Of a stretch of DNA of 64,000 bases, positions 51,400 to 63,800 are shown piece after piece. A program made the position numbers and the translations under genes. The stretch is from Euptelea pleiosperma (lineage: Eukaryota; Streptophyta; Magnoliopsida; Ranunculales; Eupteleaceae). The notes under the pieces were generated by a model. The model was not told where the DNA came from. It did no database searches and was given only the letters and a program-made list of their open reading frames with translations. The stretch covers positions 96,278 through 160,277 of the forward strand of contig JASUTR010000076.1 in NCBI GenBank assembly GCA_035048495.1, given 5' to 3'. The first letter of the stretch is position 1. Every line of letters begins with the position of its first letter.

Positions 51400-52700
51400 T
51401 CAACGTCTCAAATTGGACTCAGTTTCTGTGTTGCATTCCGAAGCCTATAACTTGTGACTTTTTCGGAACAGGACCTCGTAATTGGACTCAAACTCTTCCA
51501 TTACTATTGTTTCAACATTTGATGTGTTGGAACAAGATTCGGGACCGTCGAAACAAGTTAGCTCCATCCGTCGTCAACGTCTCAAATTGGAACTCAGTTT
51601 GTGTGTTACATTCCGAAGTCTATAACTTGTGACTTTTTCGCAACCGGACCTCGTAATTGGACTCAAACTCTTCTATTACTATTGTTTCAACAGATTTGAA
51701 GTGTTGAACAAGATTCGGGACAGTCGAAACAAGTTAGCTCCATCCGTACGTCAACGTCTCAAATTGGACTAAGTTTGTGTGTTACATTCCTAAGTCTATA
51801 ACTTGTGACTTTTTCGCAACCGGACCTCGTGATTGGACTCAAACTCTTCTATTACTATTGTTTCATCACATTTGAAGTGTGGAACAAGATTCGGGACAGT
51901 CGAAACAAGTTAGCTCCATCCGTGCGTCAACGTCTCAAATTGGACTAGTTTGTGTGTTACATTCCTAAGTCTATAACTTGTGACTTTTTCGCTACCGGAC
52001 CTCGTGATTGACTCAAACTCTTCTATTACTATTGTTTCAACACATTTGAAGTGTTGAAACAAGATTCGGGACAGTCGAAACAAGTTAGCTCCATCCGTAC
52101 GTCAACGTCTCAAATTGGACTCAGTTTCTTGTTGCATTCCGAAGCCTATAACTTGTGACTTTTTCGAACAGGACCTCGTGATTGGACTCAAACTCTTCTA
52201 TAACTATTGTTTCAACACATTTGATGTGTTGGAACAAATTCGGGACCGTCGAAACAAGTTAGCTCCATCCGTGCGTCAACGTCTCAAATTGACTCAGTTT
52301 GTGTGTTACATTCCGAAGTCTATAACTTGTGACTTTTTCGCAACCGGACCTCGTAATTGGACTCAAACTCTTCTATTACTATTGTTTCAACAGATTTGAA
52401 GTGTTGGAATAAGATTTGGGACAGTCGAAACAAGTTAGCTCCATCCGTGCATCAACGTCTCAAATTCAACCCAATTTGTGTGTAACATTCCGAACCCTAT
52501 AACTTGTGACTTTGTCGCAATCAAACCTCGTAATTTTACTCAAACTCTTGCATTATTATTATTTCAACACATTTGAAGTATTGGAACATGATTCGGGACA
52601 GGCAAAACAAGTTAGCTCCATCCGTGCGTCAACATCTCAAATTGGACATAGTTTGTGTGTTACATTCCGAAGCCAATAACTTGTGACTTTTTCGCAACCG
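51400..52700 (+). repeat. Second copy of the GGAACAGGACC segment
   Basis: This segment follows 47900-49200 at an offset of about 3.5 kb (20 monomers), with the rare TTCGGAACAGGACC monomers near 51463 and 52163 and the CAACCCAATTTG form of the GTCGCAATC boundary near 52467 (49 kb copy near 48970). It has more 1-bp losses than the first copy. Confidence 0.75.
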
Positions 52701-52999
52701 GACCTCGTAATTGGACTCAAACTCTTGTATTACTATTATTTCAACACATTTGATGTGTTGGAACAAGATTCGGGAAGGTCGAAACAAGTTAGCTCCATCC
52801 GTTCGTCAACGTCTCAAATTGGACTAAGTTTGTGTGTTACATTCCTAAGTCTATAACTTGTGACTTTTTCGCTACCGGACCTCGTGATTGGACTCAAACT
52901 CTTCTATTACTATTGTTTCAACAGATTTGAAGTGTTGGAAAGATTTGGGACAGTCGAAACAAGTTAGCTCCATCCGTGCTCAACGTCTCAAATTGACTC

Positions 53000-55391
53000 A
53001 ATTTGTGTGTAACATTCCGAACCTATAACTTGTGACTTTTCGCAATCAACTCGTAATTTTACTCAAACTCTTCCATTATTATTATTTCAACACATTTGAA
53101 GTTTGGAACAAGATTCGGGACAGGCAAAACAAGTTAGCTCCATCCGTGCGTCAACATCTCAAATTGGACATAGTTGTGTGTTACATTCCGAAGCCATAAC
53201 TTGTGACTTTTTCGCAACCGGACCTCGTAATTGGACTCAAACTCTTGTATTACTATTTTCAACACATTTGATGTGTTGGAACAAGATTCGGGACAGTCGA
53301 AACAAGTTAGCTCCATCCGTGCGTCAACGTCTCAAATTGACTAGTTTGTGTGTTACATTCCTAAGTCTATAACTTGTGACTTTTTCGCTACCGGACCTCG
53401 TGATTGGACTCAAACTCTTCTATTACTATTGTTTCAACACATTTGAAGTGTTGAACAAGATTCGGGACAGTCGAAACAAGTTAGCTCCATCCGTTCGTCA
53501 ACGTCTCAAATTGGACTCAGTTTCTGTGTTACATTCCGAAGCCTATAACTTGTGACTTTTTCGCAACCGGACCTCGTGATTGGACTCAAACTCTTCTATA
53601 ACTATTGTTTCAACACATTTGTGTTTGGAACAAGATTCGGGACGGTCGAAACAAGTTAGCTCCATCCGTGCGTCAACGTCTCAAATTGGACTAAGTTTGT
53701 GTGTTACATTCCTAAGTCTATAACTTGTGACTTTTTCGCTACCGGACCTCGTGAATTGGACTCAAACTCTTCTATACTATTGTTTCACACATTTGAAGTG
53801 TTGAACAAGATTCGGGCAGTCGAAACAAGTTAGCTCCATCCGTTCGTCAACGTCTCAAATTGGACTCAGTTTCTGTGTTACATTCCGAAGCCTATAACTT
53901 GTGACTTTTTAGCAACCGGACCTCATAATTAGACTCAAACTCTTCCATTACTATTGTTTTAACAGATTTGAAGTGTTGGAACAATATTTGGGATAGTAGA
54001 AACAAGTTAGCTCCATCCGTGCGTCAACGTCTCAAATTGGACTCAGTTTGTGTGTTACATTCCGAAGCTTATAACTTGTGACTTTTTCGCAACCGGACCT
54101 CGTAATTGGACTCAAACTCTTGTATTACTATTATTTCAACACATTTGATGTGTTGGAACAAGATTCGGGAAGGTCGAAACAAGTTAGCTCCATCCGTTCG
54201 TCAACGTCTCAAATTGGACTCAGTTTGTGTGTTACGTTCCGAACCCTATAACTTGTGACTTTTCGCAACCGGACCTCGTAATTGGACTCAAACTCTTCTA
54301 TTACTATTGTTTCAACAGATTTGAAGTGTTGGAAAAGATTCGGGACAGTCGAAACAAGTTAGCTCCATCCGTGCATCAACGTCTCAAATTGACTCAATTG
54401 TGTGTAACATTCCGAACCCTATAACTTGTGACTTTGTCGCAATCAAAACTCGTAATTTACTCAAACTCTTCCATTATATTATTTCAACACATTTGAAGTG
54501 TTGGAACAAGATTCGGGACAGGCAAAACAAGTTAGCTCCATCCGTGCGTCAACGTCTCAAATTGGACTAGTTTGTGTGTTACATTCCGAAGCCATAACTT
54601 GTGACTTTTTCGCAACCGGACCTCGTAATTGGACTCAAACTCTTGTATTACTATTATTTCAACACATTTGATGTGTTGGAACAAGATTCGGGACAGTCGA
54701 AACAAGTTAGCTCCATCCGTTCGTCAACGTCTCAAATTGGACTAAGTTTGTGTGTTACATTCCGAAGTCTATAACTTGTGACTTTTTCGCTACCGGACCT
54801 CGTGATTGGACTCAAACTCTTCTATTACTATTGTTTCAACACATTTGAAGTGTTGAACAAGATTCGGACAGTCGAAACAAGTTAGCTCCATCCGTTCGTC
54901 AACGTCTCAAATTGGACTCAGTTTGTGTGTTGCATTCCGAAGCTATAACTTGTGACTTTTTCGCAACCGGACCTCGTGATTGGACTCAAACTCTTCTATA
55001 ACTATTGTTTCAACACATTTGTGTGTTGAACAAGATTCGGGACGTCGAAACAAGTTAGCTCCATCCGTGCGTCAACGTCTCAAATTGGACTAAGTTTGTG
55101 TGTTACATTCCTAAGTCTATAACTTGTGACTTTTTCGCTACCGGACCTCGTGATTGGACTCAAACTCTTCTATTACTATTGTTTCAACACATTTGAAGTG
55201 TTGAACAAGATTCGGGACAGTCGAAACAAGTTAGCTCCATCCGTTCGTCAACGTCTCAAATTGGACTCAGTTTCTGTGTTACATTCCGAAGCCTATAACT
55301 TGTGACTTTTTAGCAACCGGACCTCATAATTGACTCAAACTCTTCCATTACTATTGTTTTAACAGATTTGAAGTGTTGGAACAATATTTGG
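53000..55391 (+). repeat. Indel-bearing copy of the 8-monomer HOR interval
   Basis: Two GGATAG monomers at 53992 and 55392 lie eight monomers apart, as at 26688/28103 and 33585/35001. The GTCGCAATC monomers end near 53121 and 54520. This interval therefore matches part of the 39-mer unit that the third copy (near 40330) has lost. Here the GGATAG allele at 55392 reads GATAGTCGAAAC, the majority form at the second site. Confidence 0.72.
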
Positions 55392-58300
55392 GATAGTCGA
55401 AACAAGTTAGCTCCATCCGTGCGTCAACGTCTCAAATTGGACTCAGTTTGTGTGTTACATTCCGAAGCTTATAACTTGTGACTTTTTCGCAACCGGACCT
55501 CGTAATTGGACTCAAACTCTTGTATTACTATTATTTCAACACATTTGATGTGTTGGAACAAGATTCGGGACGGTCGAAACAAGTTAGCTCCATCCGTTCG
55601 TCAACGTCTCAAATTGGACTCAGTTTGTGTGTTACATTCCGAACCCTATAACTTGTGACTTTTTCGCAACCGGACCTCGTAATTGGACTCAAACTCTTCT
55701 ATTACTATTGTTTCAACAGATTTGAAGTGTTGGAATAAGATTTGGGACAGTCGAAACAAGTTAGCTCCATCCGTGCATCAACGTCTCAAATTCGACTCAA
55801 TTTGTGTGTAACATTCCGAACCCTATAACTTGTGACTTGTCGCAATCAAAACTCGTAATTTTACTCAAACTCTTCCATTATTATTATTTCACACATTTGA
55901 AGTATTGGAACATGATTCGGGACAGGCAAAACAAGTTAGCTCCATCCGTGCGTCAACATCTCAAATTGGACATAGTTTGTGTGTTACATTCCGAAGCCAA
56001 TAACTTGTGACTTTTTCGCAACCGGACCTCGTAATTGGACTCAAACTCTTGTATTACTATTATTTCAACACATTTGATGTGTTGGAACAAGATTCGGGAA
56101 GGTCGAAACAAGTTAGCTCCATCCGTTTCGTCAACGTCTCAAATTGGACTCAGTTTGTGTGTTACGTTCCGAACCCTATAACTTGTGACTTTTTCGCAAC
56201 CGGAGCTCGTAATTGGACTCGAACTCTTCCATTACTATTGTTCATCACATTTGAAGTAGTGGAACAAGATTCGTGACAGTCGTCACAAGTTAGCTCCATC
56301 CGTTCGTCAACGTCTCAAATTGGACTCAGTTTGTGTGTTATTTCCGAACCCTATAACTTGTGACTTTTTCGCAACCGGACCTCGTAATTGGACTCAAACT
56401 CTTCTACTATTGTTTCACACATTTGATGTGTTGGAACAAGATTCGGGACGTCGAAACAAGTTAGCTCCATCCGTGCGTCAACGTCTCAAATTGGACTAGT
56501 TTGTGTGTTACATTCCTAAGTCTATAACTTGTGACTTTTTCGCTACCGGACCTCGTAATTGGACTCAAACTCTTCATTACTATTGTTTCAACACATTTGA
56601 AGTGTGAACAATTCGGGACAGTCGAAACAAGTTAGCTCCATCCGTTCGTCAACGTCTCAAATTGGACTCAGTTTCTGTTTATTCCGAAGCCTATAACTTG
56701 TGACTTTTTCGCAACCGGACCTCGTAATTGGACTCAAACTCTTCCATTACTATTGGTTTCAACACATTTGAAGTGTTGGAACAATATTTGGACAGTCGAA
56801 ACAAGTTAGCTCCATCCGTTCGTCAACGTCTCAAATTGGACTCAGTTTTCTGTGTTGCATTCCGAAGCCTATAACTTGTGACTTTTTCGCAACCGGACCT
56901 CGTATTGGACTCAAACTCTTCTATACTATTTTCAACACATTTGATGTGTTGGAACAAGATTCGGGACGGTCGAAACAAGTTAGCTCCATCCGTGCGTCAA
57001 CGTCTCAAATTGGACTAGTTTTGTGTTACATTCCGAAGTCTATAACTTGTGACTTTTTCGCAACCGGACCTCGTAATTGGACTCAAACTCTTCTATTACT
57101 ATTGTTTCAACACATTTGAAGTGTTGAAACAAGATTCGGGACAGTCGAAACAAGTTAGCTCCATCCGTTCGTCAACGTCTCAAATTGGACTCAGTTTGTG
57201 TTACATTCCGAAGCCTATAACTTGTGACTTTTTAGCAACCGGACCTCGTAATTGACTCAAACTCTTCCATTACTATTGTTTCAACAATTTGAAGTGTTGG
57301 AACAAGATTCGGATAGAAACAAGTTAGCTCCATCCGTGCGTCAACGTCTCAAATTGGACTCAGTTTGTGTGTTACATTCCGAAGCTATAACTTGTGACTT
57401 TTTCGCAACCGGACCTCGTAATTGGACTCAAACTCTTGTATTACTATTATTTCAACACATTTGATGGTTGGAACAAGATTCGGGAAGGTCGAAACAAGTT
57501 AGCTCCATCCGTTCGTCAACGTCTCAAATTGGACTCAGTTTGTGTGTTACGTTCCGAACCCTATAACTTGTGACTTTTTCGCAACCGGACCTCGTAATTG
57601 GACTCAAACTCTTCCATTACTATTGTTTCAACATTTGAAGTGTGGAAAAGATTTGGACAGTCGAAACAAGTTAGCTCCATCCGTGCATCAACGTCTCAAA
57701 TTGACTCAATTTGTGTGTACATTCCGAACCCTATAACTTGTGACTTTTTCGCAATCAAAACTCGTAATTTACTCAAACTCTTCCATTATTATTATTTCAA
57801 CACATTTGAAGTATGGAACATGATTCGGGACAGTCGAAACAAGTTAGCTCCATCCGTGCGTCAACGTCTCAAATTGGACTCAGTTTGTGTGTTACATTCC
57901 GAAGCATAACTTGTGACTTTTTCGCAACCGGACCTCGTAATTGGACTCAAACTCTTGTATTACTATATTTCAACACATTTGATGTGTTGGAACAAGATTC
58001 GGACAGTCGAAACAAGTTAGCTCCATCCGTTCGTCAACGTCTCAAATTGGACTCAGTTTGTGTGTTACTTCCGAACCTATAACTTGTGACTTTTTCGCAA
58101 CCGGACTCGTAATTGGACTCAAACTCTTCCATTACTATTTTCATCACATTTGAAGTAGTGGAACAAGATTCGTGACAGTCGAAACAAGTTAGCTCCATCC
58201 GTTCGTCAACGTCTCAAATTGGACTCAGTTTGTGTGTTACATTCCGAACCTATAACTTGTGACTTTTTCGCAACCGGACCTCGTATTGGACTCAAACTCT

Positions 58301-61300
58301 TCTATAACTATTGTTTCAACACATTTGATGTGTTGGAACAAGATTCGGGACGGTCGAAACAAGTTAGCTCCATCCGTTCGTCAACGTCTCAAATTGGACT
58401 CATTTGTGTGTTACATTCCGAAGCCTATAACTTGTGACTTTTTCGCAACCGGACCTCATAATTGACTCAAACTCTTCTATTACTATTGTTTCAACACATT
58501 TGAAGTGTTGAACAAGATTCGGGACAGTCGAAACAAGTTAGCTCCATCCGTTCGTCAACGTCTCAAATTGGACTCAGTTTCTGTGTTACATTCCGAAGCC
58601 TATAACTTGTGACTTTTTCGCAACCGGACCTCATAATTAGACTCAAACTCTTCCATTACTATTGTTTCAACAGATTTGAAGTGTGGAACAATATTTGGAA
58701 CAGTCGAAACAAGTTAGCTCCATCCGTTCGTCAACGTCTCAAATTGGACTCAGTTTCTGTGTTCATTCCGAAGCCTATAACTTGTGACTTTTTCGCAACC
58801 GGACCTCGTGATTGGACTCAAACTCTTCTATAACTATTGTTTCAACACATTTGATGTGTTGGAACAAGATTCGGGACGTCGAAACAAGTTAGCTCCATCC
58901 GTGCGTCAACGTCTCAAATTGGACTAAGTTTGTGTGTTACATTCCTAAGTCTATAACTTGTGACTTTTTCGCTACCGACCTCGTGATTGGACTCAAACTC
59001 TTCTATTACTATTGTTTCAACACATTTGAAGTGTTGAAACAGATTCGGGACAGTCGAAACAAGTTAGCTCCATCCGTTCGTCAACGTCTCAAATTGGACT
59101 CATTTTGTGTTACATTCCGAAGCCTATAACTTGTGACTTTTTAGCAACCGGACCTCATATTAGACTCAAACTCTTCCATTACTATTGTTTAACAGATTTG
59201 AAGTGTTGGAACAATATTTGGGACAGTAGAAACAAGTTAGCTCCATCCGTGCGTCAACGTCTCAAATTGGACTCAGTTTGTGTGTTACATTCCGAAGCTT
59301 ATAACTTGTGACTTTTTCGCAACCGGACCTCGTAATTGGACTCAAACTCTTGTATTACTATTATTTCAACACATTTGATGTGTTGGAACAAGATTCGGGA
59401 AGTCGAAACAAGTTAGCTCCATCCGTTCGTCAACGTCTCAAATTGGACTCAGTTTGTGTGTTACGTTCCGAACCCTATAACTTGTGACTTTTTCGCAACC
59501 GGACCTCGTAATTGGACTCAAACTCTTCTATTACTATTGTTTCAAACAGATTTGAAGTGTTGGAATAAGATTTGGGACAGTCGAAACAAGTTAGCTCCAT
59601 CCGTGCATCAACGTCTCAAATTCGACTCAATTTGTGTGTAACATTCCGAACCCTATAACTTGTGACTTTGTCGCAATCAAAACTCGTAATTTTACTCAAA
59701 CTCTTCCATTATTATTATTTCAACACATTTGAAGTATTGGAACATGATTCGGGACAGGCAAACAAGTTAGCTCCATCCGTGCGTCAACATCTCAAATTGG
59801 ACTAGTTTGTGTGTTACATTCCGAAGCCAATAACTTGTGACTTTTTTCGCAACCGGACCTCGTAATTGGACTCAAACTCTTATTACTATTATTTCAACAC
59901 ATTTGATGTGTTGGAACAAGATTCGGACGGTCGAAACAAGTTAGCTCCATCCGTGCGTCAACGTCTCAAATTGGACTAGTTTGTGTGTTACATTCCTAAG
60001 TCTAAACTTGTGACTTTTTCGCTACCGGACCTCGTATTGGACTCAAACTCTTCTATTACTATTGTTTCAACACATTTGAAGTGTTGAAACAAGATTCGGG
60101 ACAGTCGAAACAAGTTAGCTCCATCCGTTCAAACGTCTCAAATTGGACTCAGTTTTGTGTTACATTCCGAAGCCTATAACTTGTGACTTTTTCGCACCGG
60201 ACTCGTAATTGGACTCAAACTCTTCTTACTATATTTCAACACATTTGATGTGTTGGAACAAGATTCGTGACGTCGAAACAAGTTAGCTCCATCCGTTCGT
60301 CAACGTCTCAAATTGGACTCAGTTTTGTTTGTTACATTCCAGTCTAATAACTTGTGACTTTTTCGCACCGGAACCTCGTAATTGGACTCAAACTCTTCCA
60401 TTACTATTGTTTCATCACATTTGAAGTGGTTGGAACAAGATTCGTGACAGTCGAAACAAGTTAGCTCCATCCGTGCGTCAACGTCTCAAATTGGACTCAG
60501 TTTGTGTGTTACATTCCGAACTATAACTTGTGACTTTTTCGCAACCGGACCTCGTAATTGGACTCAAACTCTTGTATTTCTATTATCAACACATTTGAAG
60601 TGTTGGAAACAAGATTCGTGGACGTCGAAACAGTTAGCTCCATCCGTGTTCGTCAACGTCTCAAATTGGACTCAGTTTGTGTGTTACATTCCGAAGCCTA
60701 TAACTTGTGACTTTTTTGCAACCGTACTAATTTCAACACATTTGAAGTGTTGGAACAAGATTCGGGACAGTCGAAACAAGTTAGCTCCATCCGTTCGTCA
60801 ACGTCTCAAATTGGACTCAGTTTGTGTGTTACATTCCGAACCTATAACTTGTGACTTTTCGCAACCGACCTCGTAATTAGACTCATACTCTTCTATTACT
60901 ATTGTTTCAACACATTTGAAGTGTTGGAACAAGATTCGGGACAGTCGAAACAAGTTAGCTCCATCCGTTCGTCAACGTCTCAAATTGGACTCAGTTTGTG
61001 TTACATTCCGAAGCCTATAACTTGTGACTTTTTCGCAACCGGGCCTCATAATTAGACTCAAACTCTTCCATTACTATTGTTTCAACAATTTGAAGTGTGG
61101 GAACAATATTTGGAACAGTCGAAACAAGTTAGCTCCATCCGTTCGTCAACGTCTCAAATTGGACTCAGTTTTGTGTTGCATTCCGAAGCCTATAACTTGT
61201 GACTTTTTCGCAACCGGACCTCGTATTGGACTCAAACTCTTCTATACTATTTTTGAACACATTTGATGTGTTGGAACAAGATTCGGGACGGTCGAAACAA

Positions 61301-63800
61301 GTTAGCTCCATCCGTGCGTCAACGTCTCAAATTGGACTAAGTTTGTGTGTTACATTCCTAAGTCTATAACTTGTGACTTTTTTCGCACCGGACCTCGTGA
61401 TTGGACTCAACTCTTCTATTACTATTGTTTCAACACATTTGAAGTGTTGAAACAAGATTCGGGACAGTCGAAACAAGTTAGCTCCATCCGTACGTCAACG
61501 TCTCAATTGGACTCAGTTTCTGTGTTGCATTCCGAAGCCTATAACTTGTGACTTTTTCGAACAGGACCTCGTGATTGGACTCAAACACTTCTATAACTAT
61601 TGTTTCAACACATTTGATGTGTTGGAACAAGATTCGGGACCGTCGAAACAAGTTAGCTCCATCCGTGCGTCAAACGTCTCAAATTGACTAGTTTGTGTGT
61701 TACATTCCTAAGTCTATAACTTTGACTTTTTCGCAACCGGACCTCGTAATTGGACTCAAACTCTTCTATTACTATTGTTTCAACACAGATTTGAAGTGTT
61801 GAAACAAGATTCGGGACAGTCGAAACAAGTTAGCTCCATCCGTTCGTCAACGTCTCAAATTGGACTAAGTTTGGTGTTACATTCCTAAGTCTATAACTTG
61901 TGACTTTTTTCGCTACCGGACCTCGTGTTGGACTCAAACTCTTCCATTACTATTGTTTCATCACATTTGAAGTGGTGGAACAAGATTCTGACAGTCGAAA
62001 CAAGTTAGCTCCATCCGTGCGTCAACGTCTCAAATTGGACTAAGTTGTGTGTTACATTCCAAGTCTATAACTTGTGACTTTTTCGCTAACCGGACCTCGT
62101 GATTGGACTCAAACTCTTCTATTACTATTGTTTTCAACACATTTGAAGTGTTGAAACAAGATTCGGGACAGTCGAAACAAGTTAGCTCCATCCGTACGTC
62201 AACGTCTCAAATTGGACTCAGTTTCTGTGTTGCATTCCGAAGCCTATAACTTGTGACTTTTTCGGAACAGGACCCGTGATTGGACTCAAACTCTTCTATA
62301 ACTATTGTTTCAACACATTTTGTGGTTTGGAACAAGATTCGGGACCGTCGAAACAAGTTAGCTCCATCCGTGCGTCAACGTCACAAATTGAACTCAGTTT
62401 GTGTGTACATTCCTAAGTCTATAAACTTGTGACTTTTTCGCAACCGGACACTCGTAATTGGACTCAAACTCTTCTATTACTTATGTTTCAACACATTTTG
62501 AAGTGTTGGAATAAGATTTGGGACAGTCGAAACAAGTTAGCTCCATCCGTGCATCACGTCTCAAATTCAACCCAATTTGTGTGTAACATTCCGAACCCTA
62601 TAACTTGTGACTTTTCGCAACAAACCTCGAAATTTTACTCAAACTCTTGCATTATTATTATTTCAACACATTTGAAGTATTGGAACATGATTCGGGACAG
62701 GCAAAACAAGTTAGCTCCATCCGTGCGTCAACATCTCAAATTGGACATAGTTTGTGTGTTACATTCCGAAGCCAATAACTTGTGACTTTTTCGCAACCGG
62801 ACTCGTAATTGGACTCAAACTCTTGTATTACTATTATTTCAACACATTGATGTGTTGGAACAAGATTCGGGAAGGTCGAAACAAGTTAGCTCCATCCGTT
62901 CGTCAACGTCTCAAATTGGACTCAGTTTTGTCTGTTACGTTCCGAACCCTATAACTTGTGACTTTTTTCGCAACCGAGCTCGTAATTGGACTCGAACTCT
63001 TCCATTACTATTGTTCATCACATTTGAAGTAGTGGAACAAGATTCGTGACAGTCGAAACAAGTTAGCTCCATCCGTGCGTCAACGTCTCAAATTGGACTC
63101 AGTTTGTGTGTTACATTCCGAAGCCGATAACTTGTGACTTTTCGCTACTACCGAACTCGTAATTGGACTCAAACTCTTGTATTACTATTATTTCAACACA
63201 TTTGATGTGTTGGAACAAGATTCGGGACCGTCGAAACAAGTTAGCTCCATCCGTTCGTCAACGTCTCAAAATTGGACTCAGTTTGTGTGTTATTCCGAAC
63301 CCTATAACTTGTGACTTTTTTTCGCAACCGGACCTCGTAATTGGACTCAAACTCTTCCATTACTATTGGTTTCATCACATTTGAAGTGTGGAACAAGATT
63401 CGTGACAGTCGAAACAAGTTAGCTCCATCCGTGCGTCAACGTCTCAAATTGGACTCATTTGTGTGTTACATTCCTAAGTCTATAACTTGTGACTTTTTCG
63501 CAACCGGACCTCGTAATTGGACTCAAACTCTTCCATTACTATTGTTCATCACATTTGAAGTAGTGGAACAAGATTCTGACAGTCGAAACAAGTAAGCTCC
63601 ATCCGTGCGTCAACTCTCAAATTGGACTCAGTTTCTGTGTTACATTCCGAAGCCTATAACTTGTGACTTTTTCGCTAAACCGGAACTCGTAATTGGACTC
63701 AAACTCTTGTATTACTATTATTTCAACACATTTGATGTGTTGGAACAAGATTTGGGACCGTCGAAACAAGTAGCTCCATCCGTTCGTCAACGCTCAAATT
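55392..63800 (+). repeat. 8.4-kb segmental duplicate of ~41.7-50.2 kb
   Basis: The subtype order repeats 41717-50207 at an offset that shrinks from about 13.67 to 13.60 kb as small indels accumulate. Matching landmarks are GGATAG monomers at 55392, 57312 and 59221 (the last written GGACAGTAGAAAC) against 41717, 43660 and 45601; the 144-bp truncated monomer at 60704 against 47096; TTCGAACAGGACC pairs at 61557/62263 against 47957/48665; and CCGATAAC near 63124 against 49530. The match ends near 63808. Confidence 0.83.
60704..60847 (+). repeat. Truncated monomer, 144 bp, second copy
   Basis: CTTGTG at 60704 is followed by CTTGTG at 60848, 144 bp apart. GCAACCG is joined through TACTAA to TTTCAACACATTTG, with the same block missing as at 47096-47239. 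The join bases differ slightly (TACTAA against GACAAG), which may be sequence error. Confidence 0.88.

Noticed and set aside
53134..53316. Open frame of 60 codons on the - strand
   Set aside because: It is the reverse complement of satellite monomers, opened by local 1-bp losses in the indel-rich region. Clean copies of the same monomers do not keep it open.
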